Below are positions 27,028 through 36,954 of a DNA stretch of 44,586 nt, piece by piece. The DNA is taken from assembly GCA_020200285.1 (NCBI GenBank), contig JAIVIY010000002.1, forward strand, positions 1 through 44,586, read 5' to 3'. This stretch comes from Novosphingobium sp. (GTDB lineage Bacteria; Pseudomonadota; Alphaproteobacteria; Sphingomonadales; Sphingomonadaceae). The notes under the pieces are model-generated. The model was not told the origin of the DNA. It ran no database searches and worked only from the letters and a program-made list of their open reading frames with translations. The position numbers and the translations under genes were made by a program. The first letter of the stretch is position 1. The number at the start of each line of letters is the position of its first letter.

Positions 27028-28290
27028 GTGCTCTACAAGGCTTACGAGCTGCAGCGCTCTCTGCTCAACGCCGCCAGCGCCTGGGCCTCGATCGGCGCGG
27101 AGCTGTTCGCCGACCGGCGCTTTCCGCCCGGCTTCTTCGGCTGGGGCCAGCTACCGGCGAGCGCGCTCGACGTCTTCGCCCACGCCACCCAGCCGCGCGG
27201 CAAGCCGGCGTTCGGGCTGCGCACGGTCGAGGCCGACGGCGCGGTCCACCCGGCGACCGAGGCGAACGTGATCCACAAGCCGTTCGGCGATCTCAAGCGG
27301 TTCAGCCATGCGGGGCTTCCCGCCGACGCCCCGCGGCTGCTGATCGTCGCGCCGATGAGCGGGCATTATGCGACGCTGTTGCGCGGCACGGTCGAGCGGA
27401 TGCTCGAGCGCCACGTGGTCTACGTCACCGACTGGGCCGACGCGAAGCTGGTGCCGCTCGAAGCCGGGCGCTTCGATCTCGACGACTACATCGACTACCT
27501 GATCGAGTTCCTCGAGCACATCGGCGAGGAATCCGGCCGCCGCCCGCACCTGATGGCGGTGTGCCAGCCCTCGGTCCCGGCGTTGGCGGCCACGGCGGTC
27601 ATGGCCGGCGCCAAGCACCGCCATCGCCCCGCCAGCCTGACCATGATGGGCGGCCCGGTCGACACCCGCGAGAGCCCGACCGCGATCAACGACCACGCGG
27701 TGACCCGGCCACACGTGTGGTTCCAGCACAACGTCATCACCACCGTGCCGGCGAGCTACCCCGGAGCGGGACGGCGGGTCTACCCGGGCTTCGTCCAGCT
27801 CGCGAGCTTCATGAGCATGAACCTCGATAGCCACGTGATGAGCCATTACGCGCTGTTCAACCACCTGGTCGAAGGCGACGGCGAGAGCGCCGATGCGACC
27901 AAGGCGTTCTACGACGAGTACCGCGCGGTCTGCGACATGACCGCGGAGTTCTACCTCCAGACCGTCGACGTGGTGTTCCAGCGCCACGCCTTGCCCCAGG
28001 GCGAGTTCGTGCATCGCGGCAAGCGGGTCGAGCTCGGCGAGATCGCGGACACCGCGCTGCTGGCGATCGAGGGCGAGCGCGACGACATCTCGGGCATCGG
28101 CCAGACCCGCGCCGCGCTCGAGCTGGCTCCGAACCTGCCCGAGGCGATGAAGCGCTACCACCTCGCCCCCGAGGTCGGGCACTACGGGATCTTCAACGGC
28201 TCCAAATGGCGCCAGGCGATCGCCCCGGTGGTCGAGGACTGGATCGCCGCGCATGAGGTCAAGCGGGCGCGACTCAAGGTGGTGGGCTAG
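27028..28290 (+). CDS. phaZ: Intracellular polyhydroxyalkanoate/PHB depolymerase
   Basis: GTG start giving MLYKAYELQRSLLNAASAWASIGAELF...HLMAVCQPSVPALAATAVM (lipase-like Cys motif), C-terminal EVGHYGIFNGSKWRQAIAPVVEDWI. Confidence 0.92.
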   Translation: MLYKAYELQRSLLNAASAWASIGAELFADRRFPPGFFGWGQLPASALDVFAHATQPRGKPAFGLRTVEADGAVHPATEANVIHKPFGDLKRFSHAGLPADAPRLLIVAPMSGHYATLLRGTVERMLERHVVYVTDWADAKLVPLEAGRFDLDDYIDYLIEFLEHIGEESGRRPHLMAVCQPSVPALAATAVMAGAKHRHRPASLTMMGGPVDTRESPTAINDHAVTRPHVWFQHNVITTVPASYPGAGRRVYPGFVQLASFMSMNLDSHVMSHYALFNHLVEGDGESADATKAFYDEYRAVCDMTAEFYLQTVDVVFQRHALPQGEFVHRGKRVELGEIADTALLAIEGERDDISGIGQTRAALELAPNLPEAMKRYHLAPEVGHYGIFNGSKWRQAIAPVVEDWIAAHEVKRARLKVVG

Positions 28291-28900
28291 GGGGCGGAGT
28301 TGCGACGGGCCTGCGCCCGAACACCCGCCTGAGAAACCGGCGCGCCACGAACAGCAGCCACGCCGCCAGCGCGAGCAGCGCCAGCGCAATGGCTCCGGCG
28401 ATCACCGGGTAGCTGTAGGCGAGCGCCAGCAACCCGGCGGTCGCGACGTCCTCGGCGGTCGAGACGACAACGTTGCTGAACGGCTCGGGGCTGGCGTTGA
28501 CCATCGCCCGCGCTCCGGCCTTGCCGCCGTGCGCGACCAGCGCCCCGGCGCCGCCGAGCAGGAACGCGATCGCCTGCGTCGCCGGGTCGTTGGCGTCGAT
28601 CACCGCCAGCGTCAGCAGCGCGCCGCCGAGCGGCCGGACGAAGCCGTGGATCGCGTCCCACGCGCTGTCGAGCCAGGCGACCTTGTCGGCGAAGAACTCG
28701 ATCACCGCGCCGAACCCGGCGAGGCCCATCACCCACGGATTGGCCAGCACCTGAAGCGACTGGAGATGCTCGGGCAGCGGCAGCGCGCCGAAGCGCATGG
28801 CCAGCCCCGTGGCCAGCACCGCAAGATAGAGGCGCCACCCGGCGAGCAGGCTGACGCTGGCGGCGAGGCCGAGGATTTCGGCGATTCCGAATTGCTCCAA
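28274..28900 (-). CDS. DUF4126-like membrane protein
   Basis: TTG start preceded by ggaggaag SD: MEQFGIAEILGLAASVSLLAGWRLYLAVLATGLAMRFGALPLPEHLQSLQVLANPWVMG...; TM helices. Confidence 0.8.
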   Translation of the reverse strand: MEQFGIAEILGLAASVSLLAGWRLYLAVLATGLAMRFGALPLPEHLQSLQVLANPWVMGLAGFGAVIEFFADKVAWLDSAWDAIHGFVRPLGGALLTLAVIDANDPATQAIAFLLGGAGALVAHGGKAGARAMVNASPEPFSNVVVSTAEDVATAGLLALAYSYPVIAGAIALALLALAAWLLFVARRFLRRVFGRRPVATPPPSPPP

Positions 28901-28911
28901 CGCTTCCTCCG

Positions 28912-29712
28912 CTAGCCGCCGATCCGCACGCTCATCCCGCCGTCGACCGCCAGCAGCACCCCGGTGATGAAGCGGGCCTCGTCCGAAGCGAGGAACAGCG
29001 CCGCGTTGGCGGTGTCCCAGCCGCTGCCCATCCCGCCCTTCAAGGGCACCATGGCGTTGCGCGCGGCGCGCTGCTCTTCGATCTCGCGCCCATCCCGCGC
29101 GGCGGTGGTGGCGACGCCCATCGGCGTGTCCATCAGCCCGGGAAGCACCGCGTTGCAACGCACCCCTTTGCTCGCCGAGCCCTGCGCGGTGGCGGTGGTC
29201 AGGCGATTGAGCGCGGCTTTCGACACTTCGTAGGCGATCATGTTCGCCCCGGCGATCGAGGCGAGCGAGCTGATGTTCACGATCGCCCCAGCGCCCGCCG
29301 CGCGCATCGGCGCGAGCGCCGCGCGGATCATCCGCCGCGCGCCGGTGAAGTTGACCGCGAAGACCCGCTCGAACGCCTCGTCGGTGCAGACTTGCGAGGG
29401 ACCGTCGCCGGCCGCGCCGATCCCGACGTTGTTGACCAGGATGTCGATCCGCCCCCAGCGCGCGAGCGCCGCAACGACGATCGCCTCGGCATCGTCGACG
29501 ACATCGGCGGCCAACGCAAAGGCCGTGCCGCCCGCTGCGGCGATCTCGGCTGCGACTGCCTCGGCGCGGTCCGGATCGCGGTCGACGCACAACACCTCGG
29601 CGCCCTCGCGCGCGAAAGTCAGCGTGATCGCGCGGCCGTTGCCGATCGTCTCGCCCGGCTGTTGGCCCGCGCCGACGACGACCGCGGCCTTGCCCGCCAG
29701 GCGACCCGTCAC
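28912..29712 (-). CDS. SDR family NAD(P)-dependent oxidoreductase
   Basis: GTG start; TGRLAGKAAVVVGAGQQPGETIGNGRAIT...ILVNNVGIG...YEVSKAALN...FITGVLLAVDGGMSV. Confidence 0.92.
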   Translation of the reverse strand: MTGRLAGKAAVVVGAGQQPGETIGNGRAITLTFAREGAEVLCVDRDPDRAEAVAAEIAAAGGTAFALAADVVDDAEAIVVAALARWGRIDILVNNVGIGAAGDGPSQVCTDEAFERVFAVNFTGARRMIRAALAPMRAAGAGAIVNISSLASIAGANMIAYEVSKAALNRLTTATAQGSASKGVRCNAVLPGLMDTPMGVATTAARDGREIEEQRAARNAMVPLKGGMGSGWDTANAALFLASDEARFITGVLLAVDGGMSVRIGG

Positions 29713-30278
29713 CGCCGGTCGAGGTCCGGGTCGAGCGTCTGGCCCTCGTCGAGCTGCACCCCGAAGCTGTTGAGCATCATCGACACCTGGGTGTACTGGC
29801 CGACGGTCATCACCAGGTCCATCCGGCCCTTGTCGCCGAGCGGGGCCAGCGCCGCCCAGGTCGCGTCGGCGACGAAGAAGTCGCGGGTCAGCTCGTCGCA
29901 GGCGGTGAGGATGGCGCGGTCGACTGCGCTCCACGCGGGCTCGTCCGGACCCTGCTTGATCGCGAGGATTTCGGTCTCGCTCAGCCCGGCCCGCAGGCCG
30001 ATCTCGCGGTGCTGCGTCCATTCGTAGCCCGAGCCGCAATTGAACCCGGTGCGCAGGATCGCGATCTCGCGCTCGCGCTCGGGCAGCGAGTTGCGCTTGG
30101 ACAGCACGTACCCGCCCCATTCGAGGAAGCGGGTCAGCGCCTTGGGCGAATGCGCGAGCGTGCGGAAGATGTTGAGCACGCCGAGCCGGCCCTGGCGAAC
30201 CGGCGCGAGCGCCGCCTCCTGCTCGGCGTCGATCCGGTCGAGGTCGACCGGCGCGATCCGCGGCGTGGTCAGCCGCAC
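29709..30278 (-). CDS. Carboxymuconolactone decarboxylase (AhpD-like) family protein
   Basis: 189 aa; NIFRTLAHSPKALTRFLEWGGYVL...EREIAILRTGFNCGSGYEWTQHREIGLRAG. Confidence 0.9.
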   Translation of the reverse strand: MRLTTPRIAPVDLDRIDAEQEAALAPVRQGRLGVLNIFRTLAHSPKALTRFLEWGGYVLSKRNSLPEREREIAILRTGFNCGSGYEWTQHREIGLRAGLSETEILAIKQGPDEPAWSAVDRAILTACDELTRDFFVADATWAALAPLGDKGRMDLVMTVGQYTQVSMMLNSFGVQLDEGQTLDPDLDRR

Positions 30279-31457
30279 TTACAGGACCTCGAACAGCCCC
30301 GCGGCGCCCATCCCGCCGCCGACGCACATCGTCACCACGACGTGCTTGGCGCCGCGCCGCTTGCCCTCGATCAGCGCGTGCATCGTGCAGCGGGCGCCGG
30401 TCATCCCGTAGGGATGGCCGATCGAGATCGAGCCGCCGTTGACGTTGAGGAGCTCGTCGGGAATGCCGAGCGTGTCGCGGCAGTAGAGCACCTGCACCGC
30501 GAACGCCTCGTTCAATTCCCACAGCCCGATGTCGGAAACCTTGAGCCCGAACCGGTCGAGCAATTTGGGCACGGCGACCACCGGGCCAATCCCCATCTCG
30601 TCGGGCTCGGTCCCGCCGACCGCCATGCCGACGTAGCGGCCGAGCGGACTCCGCCCCTTCTTCGCCGCGACCCCGGCCTCCATCACCACCACCGCGGCGG
30701 AGCCGTCCGAGAGCTGGCTGGCGTTGCCCGCGGTGATCGTCCCGTCGGGGATCACCGCCTGGAGCTTCTGCAGCCCTTCGAGCGTGGTGTCGGCGCGGTT
30801 GCCCTCGTCTTTGGCGAGTGTGACTTCCTTCTGGCTGACTTCGCCGGTCACCTTGTCGGTGACGTTCATCGTCACGGTGACGGGCACGATCTCGTCGTCG
30901 AACTTGCCCGCGGCCTGGCCCGCGGCGGTGCGCTGCTGCGAGGACAGCGCGTACTCGTCCATCGCCTCGCGGCCGATGCCGTAGCGCTTGGCGACGACCT
31001 CCGCGGTCTGGAGCATCGGCATGTAGATGCTGGCATGCATCGCCATCAGCTCGCGGTCGGGGGCGACACGCATCTCCTTGGTCTGGACCAGGCTGATCGA
31101 TTCCTGCCCGCCCGCGGCGACGACGTCCATGCGGTCGACGATGACCTGCTTGGCGGCGGTGGCGATGCTCATCAGCCCCGACGAGCACTGGCGGTCCATC
31201 GTCATGCCCGAGGTGGTCACCGGGAGCCCGGCGCGCAGCGCGACCTGGCGCGCGAGATTGCCCGCCTGGGTGCCTTGCTGGAGCGCCGAGCCCCACAGCA
31301 CGTCGTCGACCTCGGCTCCGTCGATCCCGGCGCGCTCGACCGCGGCCTTGAGCGCGAACGAGCCCAACGTCGGTCCGGAAGTGGCGTTGAACGCGCCCCG
31401 ATAGGCCTTGCCGATGGCGGTGCGGGCGGCGGAAACGATGACGGCGTCACGGGACAT
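30279..31457 (-). CDS. Acetyl-CoA acyltransferase (thiolase)
   Basis: [24 protein letters not shown]...[13 protein letters not shown]...[19 protein letters not shown]...[15 protein letters not shown]; all three catalytic motifs. Confidence 0.97.
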   Translation of the reverse strand: MSRDAVIVSAARTAIGKAYRGAFNATSGPTLGSFALKAAVERAGIDGAEVDDVLWGSALQQGTQAGNLARQVALRAGLPVTTSGMTMDRQCSSGLMSIATAAKQVIVDRMDVVAAGGQESISLVQTKEMRVAPDRELMAMHASIYMPMLQTAEVVAKRYGIGREAMDEYALSSQQRTAAGQAAGKFDDEIVPVTVTMNVTDKVTGEVSQKEVTLAKDEGNRADTTLEGLQKLQAVIPDGTITAGNASQLSDGSAAVVVMEAGVAAKKGRSPLGRYVGMAVGGTEPDEMGIGPVVAVPKLLDRFGLKVSDIGLWELNEAFAVQVLYCRDTLGIPDELLNVNGGSISIGHPYGMTGARCTMHALIEGKRRGAKHVVVTMCVGGGMGAAGLFEVL

Positions 31458-31467
31458 GGATTCGCTC

Positions 31468-31917
31468 CTAGACGAAAAACTGCGTGATCCACTCGCAGAT
31501 CAGCGCGGGCTTGTCCTCGCCCTCGATCTCGATGGTGATTTCGTTGGTCTGCTGCCACTGGCCGGGACGCTTCTCGACGAGCTCGAGCAGCTTGCTGCGG
31601 CTGCGGACGCGCTTGCCGGCGCGGACCGGCGAGATGAACCGCGTCTTGTTGCCGCCGTAGTTGACGCCCATCCGCACGCCGTCAATCCGCGCGCCTTGGG
31701 TCGTCGCGCCGAGCGCGGGGATCAGCGACAAGGTGAGGAAGCCGTGGGCGATCGTCCCGCCGAACGGGGTCTGCCTGGCCTTCTCCTCGTCGATGTGGAT
31801 GAACTGGAAATCGCCGGTGGCCTCGGCGAACTTGTTGATGCGGTCCTGGCCGACCTCGAGCCAGTCGGAAACGCCGATCTCCTCGCCGACTTTCGCTGCA
31901 AGCTCCTGTGGGGTCAT
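31468..31917 (-). CDS. MaoC family (R)-hydratase
   Basis: ATG at 31917: [66 protein letters not shown]; MaoC motif. Confidence 0.95.
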   Translation of the reverse strand: MTPQELAAKVGEEIGVSDWLEVGQDRINKFAEATGDFQFIHIDEEKARQTPFGGTIAHGFLTLSLIPALGATTQGARIDGVRMGVNYGGNKTRFISPVRAGKRVRSRSKLLELVEKRPGQWQQTNEITIEIEGEDKPALICEWITQFFV

Positions 31918-32041
31918 CGCGCGTCCTCCTTCGCCAGCCGCCGAAGGCTCGCTCATGGACGCATCGATTTGAGCTTGCAACCGCTCAGCGCGAGCCGAGC
32001 GATGCCGTAGCGTCGCCCTGTCCGCGCCCCGCGCGAATCGG

Positions 32042-33136
32042 TCAGGCGGAGGGTTGCGGCGCGGCTCCGCTGCGCGCCGGGACGAGGCGGTTGAGCGCGC
32101 GCTGCGCGGGACGTTCGACCCAGCGATAGAGCGCCGCGGAAGCCGCGAGGACGAGCGCGAGGTAGCCGGCGAGACCGCCCCAGCCGAGCTGCAGGTCGGC
32201 GCCGACGAAGGCCAGCTTGAACAGCGTGAACAGCAGCACGTGCGACAGATAGGTCGAGTAGCTGACCTCGCCCAGCCAGCGCACGACGCCGCTTCCCAGT
32301 CGGCGGGCGAGAGCCCCATGGCCGAACGACAGCGCAAGGATCGAGGCGAAAATCGCCAGTGGAGCGATCGCGGTCTCGGGCCAGCCGAGCACCCCTCCGC
32401 CGGCGATCCAGCCGAACGCGCAGCCGAACCAGCCCGCGGCGGTCCCCGCGCCGCGCCGCCACAGCGCGCAGGCGGTGCAGCCGAGCGCGAATTCTGCAAG
32501 GCAGCGCCCCAAGCCGAGGCGCGGGATGTCCGCGCCGAGCGTCGCGTGCCCGTTGGCCGCGAACAACGCCCAGATCAGCGCGCCGAGCAGCCCGGCAATC
32601 GCAAGCATGGCGGTGGGCGAGACCCGCGGCAGCCGCGCCGCCGTCAGGGCCAGGAGCGGAAACGCGAGATAGGCGGCGAACTCGGTGCTGATCGACCACG
32701 CCGGGTCGTTCCAGGTCAGCGCGGAGGTGAAACCCCAGTTTTGCACCATCAGCAGGTGCAGCGGCAGCTCGGAAAACGGATAGGCCGACGCGTCGCGCCC
32801 GGTCGCGTGAAGCAGCAAGGCCAGCGCGACGAATGCGGCGAGCACGATCGCGTGCAGCGGCCAGACCCGCGCCAGCCGCCGCCACAGGTATCGCCCGATC
32901 GCGGACCATCCTCCGGTGGCGACCGAATCCGCGTAGTTGAGCCAGATGACGAACCCGGAAAGGACGAAGAACACGTCGACCGCGAGGTAGCCTTTGCCCA
33001 GCACCGCGAGGATTTCGGCCGGGACGATCTCGGTCAGCGACAGCCGGACATGGTAGAGCACCACAAGCCACGCGGCGATCCCGCGCAGGCCGCTCAGCGC
33101 GTCGAGGCGCGCGGTGCGAGGCTCGGGAAAGCTCAT
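32042..33136 (-). CDS. Acyltransferase 3 family (OafA-like)
   Basis: MSFPEPRTARLDALSGLRGIAAWLVVLYHVRLS...GYLAVDVFFVLSGFVIW...; ATGA overlap with 33133..34503. Confidence 0.93.
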   Translation of the reverse strand: MSFPEPRTARLDALSGLRGIAAWLVVLYHVRLSLTEIVPAEILAVLGKGYLAVDVFFVLSGFVIWLNYADSVATGGWSAIGRYLWRRLARVWPLHAIVLAAFVALALLLHATGRDASAYPFSELPLHLLMVQNWGFTSALTWNDPAWSISTEFAAYLAFPLLALTAARLPRVSPTAMLAIAGLLGALIWALFAANGHATLGADIPRLGLGRCLAEFALGCTACALWRRGAGTAAGWFGCAFGWIAGGGVLGWPETAIAPLAIFASILALSFGHGALARRLGSGVVRWLGEVSYSTYLSHVLLFTLFKLAFVGADLQLGWGGLAGYLALVLAASAALYRWVERPAQRALNRLVPARSGAAPQPSA

Positions 33137-34503
33137 GCCGCCGCCACGGGGGCGGCGATCGGCTTGCGCTGCCGCATCCGCGACACCGGTCGCGTCGCGT
33201 CGAGCCGCCGCCCGACCCCGCGGGCCAGCGCGATCTGCATCGCCACCAGCATGTAGACGAACGGCTGGAACGCGATCCCCAGGAACGCCGCGCCGGCGAG
33301 ATAGACGATGTGCGCCTGCTGCAGCGCGTTGGCGAGCGCCGCGTCGGAGCGGTCCTCGGGCGCCTCGCTGGCCTTGAGCCGCCGCCGCACCCGCTCCATC
33401 TGCACCAGCCCGAGGCCATGGAGCAGCAGCCACAGCGCCAGCCCCGGCCACCCTTGCTCGCCCAGCATCTCGAAGTAGGCCGAGTGGTAGGCCCGGCCCT
33501 CGTCGACCGCCGCCTCGGTGGTGATCGCGGTGGTGTTGCCCGCGGTGTCGACCTTGCTCGTCTCGACCGTCACGCGATTGCCGCGATAGGCGTCGAAGCC
33601 GCCGCCGAACGGGTGATCGGCGACGTAATCGAGCGTCCAGTTCCACACCGCGATCCGGGTCGAGGCCGACTGGTCGGCGGCATGGCTCTCGATCGTCCCC
33701 ATCCGCGCGGTGTAGCTTGCGGGCAGGAACGGGATCGCCGCCAGCGCGACCGCCGCGGCCAGCGACAGGTAGAGCAACCGCCGCCTGGCGCTGCGCAGCA
33801 GCAGCGCGCCGAGCAGCGCCAGGCAGACCAGCCCGGTGCGGGTCTCGGTCCCGACCGGAATCAGCAGGCAGGCGAAGATCAGCGCCGCGGCGAACAGCGT
33901 CACCGCCTTGCTTCTGGGAAAGATCGTCCCGTGCCGCGCCAGCCACAGGATCAGCGGGATGATCGCCACCGCGACCATCGACAGGGTGCTGCCTTCGTAG
34001 AGCCCGGCGTTCTCGGCGACGAACAGCCGCAGCGTGCCGTAGCCGCCGCCCGAAGCCAGCGTCTTGATGCTTCCGCCGATGACGATCGCCGCCGCCGCCA
34101 GCACCATCGTCAGCGCCAGCGCCTCGATCCTGAGCCGGGTCCGCAGCGTCAGCGGCAGGAACGCCGCGAACAGCAGCGCCTTCCACACCCACGACCACTT
34201 GTCCCAGGCCGCTTCGGGGAAATCCGCGGACAGCGTGGTCGCGCCGCAATAGAGCAGCAGCACCACCATCAACAGCTGGCGGAAGGTCAGCCGGCTGCCC
34301 TGCTTGGCGTCGGCATAGGCCCAGCCGAGGAACGCCAGCGCGAAGGCTACAGCCGAGATCGAGATCTGCTGCAGCAGGAACCAGGAAATCTTCTGCGGCG
34401 CGAGCACGTCGATGTAGGCGTAGGCCAGCACCCACACGAACGGCTTGCGGAACCCCGCGGCGAACAGCGCGAAGACGAATGCGGTGAGGAACAGGTCGAT
34501 CAT
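33133..34503 (-). CDS. O-glycosylation ligase, exosortase A system-associated (Wzy/O-antigen-ligase-like)
   Basis: MIDLFLTAFVFALFAAGFRKPFVWVLAYAYIDVLAPQKISWFLLQQISISAVAF...TRIAVWNWTLDYVADHPFGGGFDAYRGN...YHSAYFEMLGEQGWPGL; pattern of the exosortase-A-associated ligase family. Confidence 0.85.
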   Translation of the reverse strand: MIDLFLTAFVFALFAAGFRKPFVWVLAYAYIDVLAPQKISWFLLQQISISAVAFALAFLGWAYADAKQGSRLTFRQLLMVVLLLYCGATTLSADFPEAAWDKWSWVWKALLFAAFLPLTLRTRLRIEALALTMVLAAAAIVIGGSIKTLASGGGYGTLRLFVAENAGLYEGSTLSMVAVAIIPLILWLARHGTIFPRSKAVTLFAAALIFACLLIPVGTETRTGLVCLALLGALLLRSARRRLLYLSLAAAVALAAIPFLPASYTARMGTIESHAADQSASTRIAVWNWTLDYVADHPFGGGFDAYRGNRVTVETSKVDTAGNTTAITTEAAVDEGRAYHSAYFEMLGEQGWPGLALWLLLHGLGLVQMERVRRRLKASEAPEDRSDAALANALQQAHIVYLAGAAFLGIAFQPFVYMLVAMQIALARGVGRRLDATRPVSRMRQRKPIAAPVAAA

Positions 34504-34604
34504 CGCGCGCCTGGATCGGCGTCGAGATCGGCCCGCCTGAGCAGCCGCCAGACCGCGACGCCCAGCAGGAAGTGGATCAGCCCGAGCGCGAAATTGTCGA
34601 TCAT
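34500..34604 (-). CDS. Small membrane-helix ORF (34 aa), translationally coupled to the ligase
   Basis: ATG at 34604: MIDNFALGLIHFLLGVAVWRLLRRADLDADPGAR*; stop overlaps the ligase start (ATGA); not in the supplied ORF track. Confidence 0.5.
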   Translation of the reverse strand: MIDNFALGLIHFLLGVAVWRLLRRADLDADPGAR

Positions 34605-34725
34605 CTGGCGCTCGCCCGTGGTTTACAGGAGCTCAACGGGGCGCCCGGAAATGCACCCATTCCGGCGGAATTAACCGCAACAGGTTGATGTGCCGTTAAG
34701 CCTTGCGTGCGACAGGTACCGGGCC

Positions 34726-35967
34726 ATGGCGCGGATCCTTCACGTCCTCGATCACAGCCTGCCGCTGCACAGCGGCTACACCTTCCGCACGCGCGCGATC
34801 ATGAAAGCGCAAGCGGCGGACGGCCACGAAGTGCGCGCGATCACCGGCTTGCGCCAGGGCCCGACCGCGCTCGACGGATTGCTTGAGGAGCATGCCGGGC
34901 TCCAGTTCCATCGCACCCCCGGCTCGGCCCGGGGCCTTGCCGGGGTGCGCGAATGGCGCGAGATCGCCGCGCTCGCCGCAGCGATCGGCGCCGTGTGCGA
35001 CGAATGGCGCCCCGACGTGCTCCACGCCCATTCGCCGGCGCTGTGCGGGCTCGCCGCGGCGCGGGTGGCCAAGGCGCGCGGGATCGCGCTGGTCTACGAA
35101 ATTCGCGCCTTCTGGGAGGACGCCGCGATCGGCAACGGCAGCGGCGGCGACGGGACGATCAAGTACTGGCTGACCCGCCGGCTGGAGAACCGCGCCGTCG
35201 CCCAGGCCGATGCGGTGGTCACTATCTGCCAGGGCTTGCGCGACGACCTGGTCGCGCGCGGGTTCCCGCCGGAGCGCTTCGCGACCGTGCCCAACGGCGT
35301 CGACCTCCAGCTGTTCGGCGCGCCGCCCGAACCCGACCTCGCGCTCGCCCGCGAGCTCGGCCTAGACGCCAGCCACGAGGGCGGCCCGGTGATCGGGTTC
35401 GTCGGCAGCTTCTATCCTTACGAGGGAATCGACGATCTGATCGCGGCGATGCCGGCGATCCTTGTCGCGCATCCCGCGGCCAGGCTGCTGCTGGTCGGCG
35501 GCGGGCCATGCGAGGCCGCGCTGCGCGCGCAGGCCGACGCCTCGCCCGCCAAGGCTGCGATCCGCTTCGCCGGCCGCGTCCCGCACGAGCAGGTCGAACG
35601 CTACTATTCGCTGATCGACGTCGCCGCCTACCCCCGCAAGGCCATGCGCCTGACCGAGCTGGTCACTCCGCTCAAGCCGCTGGAAGCGATGGCGCAAGGC
35701 ACGATCGTCGCCGCCAGCGACGTCGGCGGGCACCGCGAGCTGATTTCCGACGGCCTGACCGGCACGCTGTTCGCGCCCGACGACCCGGTCGATCTCGCCC
35801 GCGCGCTGGCGATGCTGCTGTGGCGGCGCAGCGAATGGCGCCAACAGCGCCTCGCCGCCCGCCGCTTCGTCGAGCGCGAGCACGACTGGGCGGTCAACGT
35901 GCGGCGTTATCGGGACGTTTACCGGCGGGTGCGAGACTGCGCGGGCTCGGAACCCGTGCCGGCCTAA
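34726..35967 (+). CDS. Glycosyltransferase, PEP-CTERM/exosortase A-associated type
   Basis: MARILHVLDHSLPLHSGYTFRTRAIMKAQAADGHEVRAITG...GFVGSFYPYEGIDDLIAAMP...GRVPHEQVERYYSLIDVAAYPRKAMRLTELVTPLKPLEAMAQGT. Confidence 0.9.
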   Translation: MARILHVLDHSLPLHSGYTFRTRAIMKAQAADGHEVRAITGLRQGPTALDGLLEEHAGLQFHRTPGSARGLAGVREWREIAALAAAIGAVCDEWRPDVLHAHSPALCGLAAARVAKARGIALVYEIRAFWEDAAIGNGSGGDGTIKYWLTRRLENRAVAQADAVVTICQGLRDDLVARGFPPERFATVPNGVDLQLFGAPPEPDLALARELGLDASHEGGPVIGFVGSFYPYEGIDDLIAAMPAILVAHPAARLLLVGGGPCEAALRAQADASPAKAAIRFAGRVPHEQVERYYSLIDVAAYPRKAMRLTELVTPLKPLEAMAQGTIVAASDVGGHRELISDGLTGTLFAPDDPVDLARALAMLLWRRSEWRQQRLAARRFVEREHDWAVNVRRYRDVYRRVRDCAGSEPVPA

Positions 35968-36012
35968 CGCAGCCTGCTCGGGCGGGCCGACGCTCGAGAC
36001 GGGACCCTGCCG

Positions 36013-36954
36013 ATGACGACCCTGGCCGCCGAACTCCGCCCGACCCGACGCGGTCGCCCTCCGCTCACCGCGCACCGGTGGTTTCCGGCCGCGGTCGCGC
36101 TGTGGTTCGCCGCGCTGTTCGCACTGTGCAGCCTGGCGGTTCCGCCGGCGATGCTCGAGCGGCTGGTCGGCGCGCTCGGCGTCGATCGGGTGATCGCCGC
36201 CGCCGCGCCGCCCTTGGGCGAGACGGCACGGCTGCTGATCGTCTTGGCGCTGTCGATCGTGGGGGAGATCGTCGGGTTGCTGGCCGGTCGCGGGATCGCC
36301 GCGCGGCACGGCCGGCAAGGCCAGGATCGGCCGTCGCACGAGGCGCGACACGAACCGCCGTCAGCTGGCGAAGCGTCCGCCGAGCGCGAGCCGCAAGGCT
36401 TTTGTCCGGATGCGCCGCGCAAGCCGCTTTCGGCCGCCGACGATCTCGCCGGACTCGGCTCGTTCGAGCAATCCGCCGCCGACGGCGACATGGCCGACGC
36501 ACTGCTCGAGGAACGGGCGCAGCACCAATGCGCGCAAGCCGAAGCGTCCGCTTCTGGGACGAGCGACGGACCCTTCGAGGCACCTGGCGATGCCGCGGAC
36601 GATGCGCCCGCTCGCATCGCCCCCGCTGAGCCGACCGACGCTTCGCTGGCCCCCTTGCATGCCGAGCTGGCCTCGGCTTCGCTCGAATCGCTCGGGGTTG
36701 TCCAGCTCAGCGAGCGTCTCGCGCTGGCCATGCGCGCGCGCCGAGCCGGCCGCGTATCCGAGGCGATGGCCGGGGCGCCGTCCCGACCCACGACTGACGC
36801 CAACCGCGACGCGGACGAGCCGCATGCCGGAGACGATCGTCCGACGCTGCTGCCGATGCTTCGAACTCCGTTTTCGGCGGCCGATCCGGCCGCCGCCGAG
36901 CGCGTGCGGCGGGCTGCGCTCGCCTCGCTCGAACGGATTTCCGGAGCACGCTGA
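36013..36954 (+). CDS. Hypothetical protein, N-terminal TM helices and long low-complexity C-terminal region
   Basis: 313 aa ORF; two hydrophobic segments (WFPAAVALWFAALFALCSLAV; LLIVLALSIVGEIVGLLAG) then Ala/Asp/Glu/Pro-rich region; no family recognised. Confidence 0.6.
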   Translation: MTTLAAELRPTRRGRPPLTAHRWFPAAVALWFAALFALCSLAVPPAMLERLVGALGVDRVIAAAAPPLGETARLLIVLALSIVGEIVGLLAGRGIAARHGRQGQDRPSHEARHEPPSAGEASAEREPQGFCPDAPRKPLSAADDLAGLGSFEQSAADGDMADALLEERAQHQCAQAEASASGTSDGPFEAPGDAADDAPARIAPAEPTDASLAPLHAELASASLESLGVVQLSERLALAMRARRAGRVSEAMAGAPSRPTTDANRDADEPHAGDDRPTLLPMLRTPFSAADPAAAERVRRAALASLERISGAR

